DNA of 64,000 nucleotides from Palsa-465 sp963800475 (lineage in GTDB: Bacteria > Actinomycetota > Thermoleophilia > Solirubrobacterales > Solirubrobacteraceae), in assembly GCA_963800475.1 (NCBI GenBank), contig CAWDAZ010000002.1:1178001-1242000 (forward strand), given 5' to 3'. This document shows, piece after piece, positions 59,270 to 64,000 of the stretch. Below the pieces are notes generated by a model that was given only the letters and a program-made list of their open reading frames with translations, ran no database searches and was not told where the DNA came from. Position 1 is the stretch's first letter; every line of letters begins with the position of its first letter. Both the position numbers and the translations under genes were made by a program.

Positions 59270-59875
59270 ATGGCCGCTGAGCTCGCGCCTCCGCGCGAGC
59301 GCGATCGGGAGAAGGCGACTCGGATCGTCGAGGCGATGCGCGCCAGCGTCGCCGAGCGCGGGATCGCGGGCGCCACGTTTGATCAGGTCGCGCGGGCCGC
59401 TGGGGTCTCGCGCGGCCTGCTCCACTACTACTTCGGTACCAAGGAGCGGCTGCTGGTCGAGGCGGTTCGCCGCGAGTGCGACGTCCGCGACGAGCTGCTC
59501 GAAAGCGCGATCGCGGACGCCGACAGCGTCGAGAGGGTGCTTGACACGATGGTGCGCAGCTTCGAGGACTTCCTCGGAGACGGATCCGCGAACGCGGTGA
59601 TGTTCCACGAGATGCTGACGCTCGCCCAGCGCAGCCCCGAGATCGCCCTCGAGCTGGCCGAGCTTGGCCGCCGCACCCGCTCGCACCTCGCGGACGTGCT
59701 CCGCGCCAAGAGCGACGCGGGCGTTCTGTCGCTCGGAGACGACCCCGAGGGGGTCGCGGCGTTCCTGTTCGTGCTCGCCGACGGGATCCTCGTCCGGCGG
59801 TTGAGCGAGCCGGGATTCGACATCGCGCCGCTGATGGACAAGGCCGTCGCGGCGGCGCGGGCGCTGCTCAGCTGA
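59270..59875 (+). CDS. TetR-family transcriptional regulator
   Basis: A 201-aa repressor with an N-terminal TetR helix-turn-helix (ATFDQVARAAGVSRGLLHYYFGTKERLL) in standard form; key residues are the GVSRGLLHYYF recognition helix. The C-terminal ligand domain is helical. It resembles BetI/AcrR-type regulators in length. The next gene begins in its stop codon region, so the two are probably one operon. Confidence 0.92.
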   Translation: MAAELAPPRERDREKATRIVEAMRASVAERGIAGATFDQVARAAGVSRGLLHYYFGTKERLLVEAVRRECDVRDELLESAIADADSVERVLDTMVRSFEDFLGDGSANAVMFHEMLTLAQRSPEIALELAELGRRTRSHLADVLRAKSDAGVLSLGDDPEGVAAFLFVLADGILVRRLSEPGFDIAPLMDKAVAAARALLS

Positions 59876-59931
59876 GCAGGGCGAACCCGCTCCACTGGCC
59901 GCTCGCCGCCAAGCTCGCCGGCGGCGCGGTC

Positions 59932-60558
59932 GTGGTCGTGCTGGTGCTGCTCGTGATCGCGCAGCTCGCGCTGCCCGGGATCGCCGAGCAGCAGCTGCGC
60001 GACCGGCTGAGCCGCACGGGCGAAGTCGAGCACGTGGAGGTCCATGCGTTCCCGGCGATCGAGCTGCTCTGGAACCAGGCGGATCGGGTGGTGGTCGCGA
60101 TGCGCAGCTACCACTCCGGCACGGGGCACCTGACCAGCCTGCTCAACGAGGCCAACGACGTCGACACGCTCGACGCGTCTGCGGGGACGCTGACAGCCGG
60201 CTTGCTGACCGTGCACGACGCCGTGCTCCACAAGCGCGGCAGCGCCGTGAGCGCCTCGGCGCTGGTCACCGAGGCCGACCTGCGCTCGGCGATCCCGGTG
60301 CTCCAGTCGGTGGTGCCGGTCGCGTCGGGCGGCGGCGAGCTCACACTGCGGGGCACCGCGACCCTGTTCGGGATCACCGCATCGGTGGACGCCACCGTGC
60401 ACGAGCAGAACGGCGCGATCGTCGTCACTCCCGACGTGCCGTTCGGAGGCTTCGCGACGATCACCGTGTTCTCGAGCCCGCATCTGTACGTGACCGGTGT
60501 GTCGGCGCAGCCCGCTCCGGTCGGGTTCTACGTGTCCGCGCAGGGCGTGATTAGGTAG
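59932..60558 (+). CDS. LmeA/DUF2993-like phospholipid-binding protein
   Basis: A 208-aa protein anchored by one N-terminal membrane segment (VLVLLVIAQLALPGIAE) and followed by a beta-rich domain (HVEVHAFPAIELLW, LTLRGTATLFGITAS) in the style of actinobacterial LmeA proteins. GTG 59932 is the first canonical start, but it sits inside the hydrophobic segment. The frame is open to a CTG at 59872 that overlaps the TetR stop (CTGA) and would give a normal basic N-terminus, so that non-standard start may be the real one. Confidence 0.75.
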   Translation: MVVLVLLVIAQLALPGIAEQQLRDRLSRTGEVEHVEVHAFPAIELLWNQADRVVVAMRSYHSGTGHLTSLLNEANDVDTLDASAGTLTAGLLTVHDAVLHKRGSAVSASALVTEADLRSAIPVLQSVVPVASGGGELTLRGTATLFGITASVDATVHEQNGAIVVTPDVPFGGFATITVFSSPHLYVTGVSAQPAPVGFYVSAQGVIR

Positions 60559-60597
60559 TTCTCACGCAGATTTAGCCTGCATTTCGCCTCTTTGCGC

Positions 60598-60603
60598 TAG
60601 CTT
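60598..60603 (+). promoter_or_regulatory. -10 box of the amidase gene
   Basis: TAGCTT is six bases before ATG 60610; no ribosome-binding site is visible. Confidence 0.45.
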
Positions 60604-60609
60604 CGCGCG

Positions 60610-62250
60610 ATGGGGGAAACCGGCAATGTGACGCGCCGCAGGCTGCTCGGAGGGGTGGCCGCCGCGAGTGCGGCGACGCTCGCTCGTCCGGGTGCGGGAC
60701 TCAGCGCAATCCTCGATCCCGGCGACGGGATATCGAGCCGTGCGGTGGGCGTGCTCGCCGGGACCTCCGCGCCGATCGCCGCGCCGCGCAGGTTCTCGCT
60801 GGCCGGGGTCCAATGGGCCGGGCCGCGACACGCGCGCATCGAGTTGCGCGCTCGGCTGGTCGACGGAGGCTGGACCAGGTGGGCGATCGCGTCGTCGGTC
60901 GGCCATGACCCGGATCGCGGCGGCGGCCAGGGGCTGTCCGGCGAGCCCCTGTGGACCGGTCCCGCCGAGCTGGTCCAGCTGCGCTCGGACCGCTCCGTGG
61001 ATGGCGTCGTGCTGCACTTCGTGACCCCGCCGCCACCGCGCGTGGCGGCTCGGGCAGCGTCCGCGTTCCCGCTCGCCCGGCCGGTGCTCGACGCCGGTCC
61101 CGGCCAGCCGGGGATCATCGCGCGCGAAGCATGGGCGCAGGGCGATGCCAAGCCGAGCCACGACCCGGTGTACGCGACGATCAAGCTCGCGTTCGTGCAT
61201 CACACGGTGAATCCGAACGGCTACAGCGCCGCGGAGGTCCCGTCGCTGCTGCTCGGGATCTTCCAGTACCACCGCTACGTCCGCGGCTACTGGGACATCG
61301 CCTACAACTTCCTGATCGACCTCTACGGACGGGTGTGGGAGGGCCGGGCCGGCGGCATCGACTCGCCGCTGATGGGCGCCCACGCCGGCGGCTACAACGC
61401 CGAGTCCACCGGGGTCGCGGTGCTCGGCGACTTCATGAACGTGGTCCCGTCGCCCGCGGCGATCGACGCACTCGAGCGGCTGCTCGCGTGGAAGCTGTCG
61501 CTGCACGGGATTCCGAGCCACGGGGACGTGACCGTCGTGGTCGACCCCAGCGACGCGTTCTACACGCCGTTCGCGCCCGGCGCGCACGTGTCGCTCCCGC
61601 GCGTCGCCGGTCACCGCGACGGTGATCAGACCGACTGTCCGGGCAACGCGTTCTACGCCCGGCTGCCGTCGATCCGCCCGCGGGTGACGGCGCTCGCCGA
61701 GACTCCGGCGCGGGTCAGCCTCAGCCTCCCCGCGGCGGCGGCAGTCGCCGGGCAGCCCGTTACAGCCTCGGGCCGGCTCCACGAGCTGGGCTCCGGCGGT
61801 GGGATCGCGGCCGAGCCGGTCGAGGTGCAGCGACTGCGGCCGGGCGGGCGGCTGACGCTCGCCACGGCGACGACCGGCGCCGGTGGGTCGTGGAGCACGG
61901 CGATCGCCCCGAATTTCAACGTGCTGCTTCGCGCACTGCACCGATCGCATCCGGCGACGGTCAGCGACTGGATCGCGCTCGACGTCGCCCCCTGGATCAC
62001 GCTGGCCGTCGAGCCGGGGCCGCCGCTCCACGTGAGCGGCACGGTGACGCCCGGCAAAGACCGGGTCACCGTTGAGCTCCGGCGCGGAGGCAGGGTGATC
62101 AGGCGCAGCGGGTTTGCTGTCACTGTGGGTCGGTTCGGCGGGAGGATCCGGGCACCGAAGCCCGGCACCTACACGCTGATCGCCTTCAGCGCGGCCGACG
62201 CCGAGAACGTCGCCGGCGCCTCGGCGCCGGTGCGGGTCACGGTCACCTGA
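60610..62250 (+). CDS. Tat-exported N-acetylmuramoyl-L-alanine amidase (PGRP fold)
   Basis: A 546-aa exported hydrolase. The N-terminus NVTRRRLLGGVAAASAATLA is a twin-arginine signal. A beta-rich region spans about 40-160, and the amidase-2/PGRP domain about 165-360: FVHHTVNPNGYS carries the first zinc His, YWDIAYNFLID and HAGGYN follow, and VAGHRDGDQTDCPG carries the last ligands. Two Ig-like segments end the protein. It cleaves the peptide from peptidoglycan glycan strands. Confidence 0.88.
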   Translation: MGETGNVTRRRLLGGVAAASAATLARPGAGLSAILDPGDGISSRAVGVLAGTSAPIAAPRRFSLAGVQWAGPRHARIELRARLVDGGWTRWAIASSVGHDPDRGGGQGLSGEPLWTGPAELVQLRSDRSVDGVVLHFVTPPPPRVAARAASAFPLARPVLDAGPGQPGIIAREAWAQGDAKPSHDPVYATIKLAFVHHTVNPNGYSAAEVPSLLLGIFQYHRYVRGYWDIAYNFLIDLYGRVWEGRAGGIDSPLMGAHAGGYNAESTGVAVLGDFMNVVPSPAAIDALERLLAWKLSLHGIPSHGDVTVVVDPSDAFYTPFAPGAHVSLPRVAGHRDGDQTDCPGNAFYARLPSIRPRVTALAETPARVSLSLPAAAAVAGQPVTASGRLHELGSGGGIAAEPVEVQRLRPGGRLTLATATTGAGGSWSTAIAPNFNVLLRALHRSHPATVSDWIALDVAPWITLAVEPGPPLHVSGTVTPGKDRVTVELRRGGRVIRRSGFAVTVGRFGGRIRAPKPGTYTLIAFSAADAENVAGASAPVRVTVT

Positions 62251-63214
62251 TCGGCGGGTCGGCGGTGAGTGTCGCGGCGCCGGGAACGGTCGCCGCAGTG
62301 GCGACCCGGTGCAGGGCCGTCCGCGATCCCTCCAGGTAGCGGGCGAGGAATGCGAGCGTCACCCGCTCGACGATTCCGAGCTGCGGCTGCTCGCCGGTGT
62401 ACGGCGGCAGGTGCGGGGCGCCGAGCAGCTTCACCAAGTACTTCGGCGTGGGTGCGGCGTCGAAGAACGTGTAGGTCAGCGGCGGCGGATTGATCGTGTC
62501 AGCAGTCCCCTGGATCGCGAGCAGCGGCGGGCCGGACGCGAACCGAATCGCGCTCAGATAGGGGATCTCGGCGCCCGACAGGATCACGGCCGCGTCGATC
62601 CGGGGGTCGCGGAACCGCGGGTCGTACGCAGCGGCGAGCGCGGTGTCGCCGCCGTCGGACTGACCGCTCACCGCGATCCGGCGAGCGTCGATCCGGTGCG
62701 ACAGCGGGCCGGTCGGCGCGGCGCTCGCGGCCAGCATCCGCGTGACCACAAGACTCATGTCTCGCGGCTGGTTGACGAGGTCCTGCTCGTCGGGACCACC
62801 GGGCGCGTTGGCGTTGCCAAGCGGGAACACCGGCGCCGCGACCACGTACCCCGCGCGCGCCCAGGCGCGGAGCAGGGCGGCGTACGGAGCCGGCGTGACC
62901 GCGAACCCGTGGCCGAACACGATCAGCGGGAACCGGCCCGGCGCCTTCGGATACCGGATCACCGTGACCAGCCGGCGCCCGCGCGCGGAGTCGACGAACG
63001 TCAGCACCCGCTCCTCGATCGCGTACGGGGCGTGTGGCCTGGGCCGGGGCTTGGGTCGCGGCGGCGTGGGGGTGGTCGCCGCCGGGGCGGTGGCTACCGC
63101 CGTCGCGCTCGTGGAGGCCGTAGACGTGGTCGGGTGCGACGCGCTCCCGCACCCGGCCACCGCCAGTGCTCCCGCCGCCGCCAGCAGCAGCGCGCGCCTA
63201 CTTGACGTAGACAG
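62243..63214 (-). CDS. Lipoprotein alpha/beta-hydrolase (dienelactone-hydrolase-like)
   Basis: A predicted lipoprotein: in the frame upstream of GTG 63160 the sequence reads STSSRRALLLAAAGALAVAGC, a full signal peptide with lipobox AVAGC. No ATG, GTG or TTG precedes it before a stop, so the start is probably CTG 63214; the GTG at 63160 would leave only MAGC. The mature part has a Thr/Pro-rich linker and an alpha/beta-hydrolase domain with FGHGFAV, the nucleophile SGQSDGGDTA and a late His in GAPHLPPYTG. It overlaps the phosphodiester glycosidase gene by 17 bp and the amidase by 8 bp. Confidence 0.78.
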   Translation of the reverse strand: MSTSSRRALLLAAAGALAVAGCGSASHPTTSTASTSATAVATAPAATTPTPPRPKPRPRPHAPYAIEERVLTFVDSARGRRLVTVIRYPKAPGRFPLIVFGHGFAVTPAPYAALLRAWARAGYVVAAPVFPLGNANAPGGPDEQDLVNQPRDMSLVVTRMLAASAAPTGPLSHRIDARRIAVSGQSDGGDTALAAAYDPRFRDPRIDAAVILSGAEIPYLSAIRFASGPPLLAIQGTADTINPPPLTYTFFDAAPTPKYLVKLLGAPHLPPYTGEQPQLGIVERVTLAFLARYLEGSRTALHRVATAATVPGAATLTADPPIR

Positions 63215-64000
63215 CGAAGAAGTCGCGGTCGTCGGGGGTCAGGTATCGGAGCGGTGAGCGGTCCATGCTCGCGAGCAGGTTCGCGGGATCGTGCGCGCCC
63301 GGATACCGGTACGTGATGAGGCTCGTCCAGTACGTGTTGATGTCGAGCTCCATCGCGCGGACGGCGCCGGCGTGGATCATCGTCGTCGCGAGCGAGCTCA
63401 GGCCCTGATCGGGTCCGGCCACGTAGATCAGGTTCCCGTGACTGTCGATCCCGACCGCCGAGCGCCACACGAGGTCGGCGTTGCCGAGCGTCGCGCCCCA
63501 TTGCGGACCGTCGTTGAGATTCGGGTTCGGCTTGCCGCCGTCGACGATCAGGGGAAGGTTCTGGCGGGCGTACGCGACGTTCGGCGCTGCGATCCCGGAG
63601 CCGCTCCATTTGATGATGTCGACCGTGCCGTCGCGGTAGCGCACGAACGTCGCCATCCCGTCGTGGAGCGGCGCGTACGTGTGACCGCCCATCGCGAAGC
63701 CTCCGCCCGAGTCCGCCAGCTTGAAGCCGCTGTTGAACGTCGCGACCAGCTTCGGGCGCAGCTCGGTGGGCACTTCCTCGGGACCGCGGGAGGAGAGCGA
63801 TACCGCCGGCTCCTGTCCGCCGGGGTACAGCCACGTCGAGGTCCGCGTGTGGTCGATCCAGGCGACGCCGACGACCACCTGCGGGTACTCGGTCGGCTCA
63901 GGCCGGAAGCTCGTGATCAGCACCGGCGGCCGGGAGCCGCCGGCGGCGAAGGTCGCGTGCCATATCCCCTCGCCGGGGAGGCCGTGCGGGACCAGGGGCG
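63198..64000 (-). CDS. Phosphodiester glycosidase (NAGPA-domain) protein, 5' end beyond window
   Basis: At least 267 aa are visible; the frame stays open to the window edge (LPGEGIWHATF near the edge), so the N-terminus lies outside. Domain marks are VATFNSGFKLADSGGGFAMGG in shorter pieces (FNSGF), LPLIVDGG, and VRAMELDINTYWTSL with the catalytic Asp. NAGPA-type domains cleave sugar-phosphodiester bonds in exopolysaccharide or wall polymers. The stop overlaps the lipoprotein gene, suggesting one cell-envelope operon. Confidence 0.85.
   Translation of the reverse strand, partial: PLVPHGLPGEGIWHATFAAGGSRPPVLITSFRPEPTEYPQVVVGVAWIDHTRTSTWLYPGGQEPAVSLSSRGPEEVPTELRPKLVATFNSGFKLADSGGGFAMGGHTYAPLHDGMATFVRYRDGTVDIIKWSGSGIAAPNVAYARQNLPLIVDGGKPNPNLNDGPQWGATLGNADLVWRSAVGIDSHGNLIYVAGPDQGLSSLATTMIHAGAVRAMELDINTYWTSLITYRYPGAHDPANLLASMDRSPLRYLTPDDRDFFAVYVK

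Overview
The window is very GC-rich, uses GTG and TTG starts freely, and carries an actinobacterial-style SRP RNA next to dnaX-ebfC-recR, a monomeric NADP isocitrate dehydrogenase and many apparently leaderless promoters. This fits a deep-branching actinobacterium; Thermoleophilia (Solirubrobacterales-like) is my best guess, inferred from gene content and not proven.

Region 1 (1-9.3 kb) is a large divergent arsenic-resistance island. Leftwards it encodes two ArsR repressors, an ArsM-ArsD fusion protein and ArsA (cut by the window start). Rightwards, a tightly packed operon encodes an arsenate reductase with an N-terminal helical domain, a metallophosphoesterase, a second arsenate reductase with a C-terminal helical domain, an aquaglyceroporin-like channel, a third arsenate reductase, a small Cys-rich protein, a third ArsR, an ACR3 arsenite pump, an OsmC-like protein and a second small Cys-rich protein. 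Together they could reduce arsenate, chaperone and export arsenite, and methylate it.

Region 2 (9.3-29.8 kb) is accessory DNA: a secreted phospholipase D-like protein, gene-poor stretches with a tRNA-like fragment, an FAD amine-oxidase-like protein, a 1402-aa cyclase/AAA/TPR signalling protein and an IS110-family element with a candidate bridge RNA. The right part is bounded by tRNA-Val(CAC). The intact tRNA sits at 29.7 kb, and two direct copies of its 3' half lie at 23.8 and 21.2 kb. This is the classic footprint of two nested tRNA-targeting insertions, yet no integrase is present. The 5.9-kb inner element carries a compact divergent five-gene cassette: HemN-like radical SAM enzyme, class I methyltransferase, GT-B-like glycosyltransferase, NMT1/THI5-like protein without signal peptide, and a nucleotidyltransferase. 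It looks like a small uncharacterised biosynthetic system. The 2.6-kb outer element carries a PaaK-like ligase and a truncated flavoprotein.

Region 3 (29.8-64 kb) is mostly core genome: nucleotide-sugar dehydrogenase, SRP RNA, dnaX-ebfC-recR, a frameshifted exopolysaccharide locus, lysC-asd, a LuxR-type regulator with a degenerate receiver, a type-E succinate dehydrogenase operon, repeat-rich intergenic DNA, an M50/CBS protease, an M32 carboxypeptidase, icd, a frameshifted pentapeptide-repeat protein, mdh, an AT-hook/winged-helix protein, small redox and membrane genes, a CPA1 antiporter, a TetR regulator, an amidase, a lipoprotein hydrolase and a truncated phosphodiester glycosidase. Between the SRP RNA and dnaX lie three abutting perfect 24-bp palindromes with a shared centre. 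At least four single-gene frameshifts, mostly in short base runs, should be checked against raw reads.
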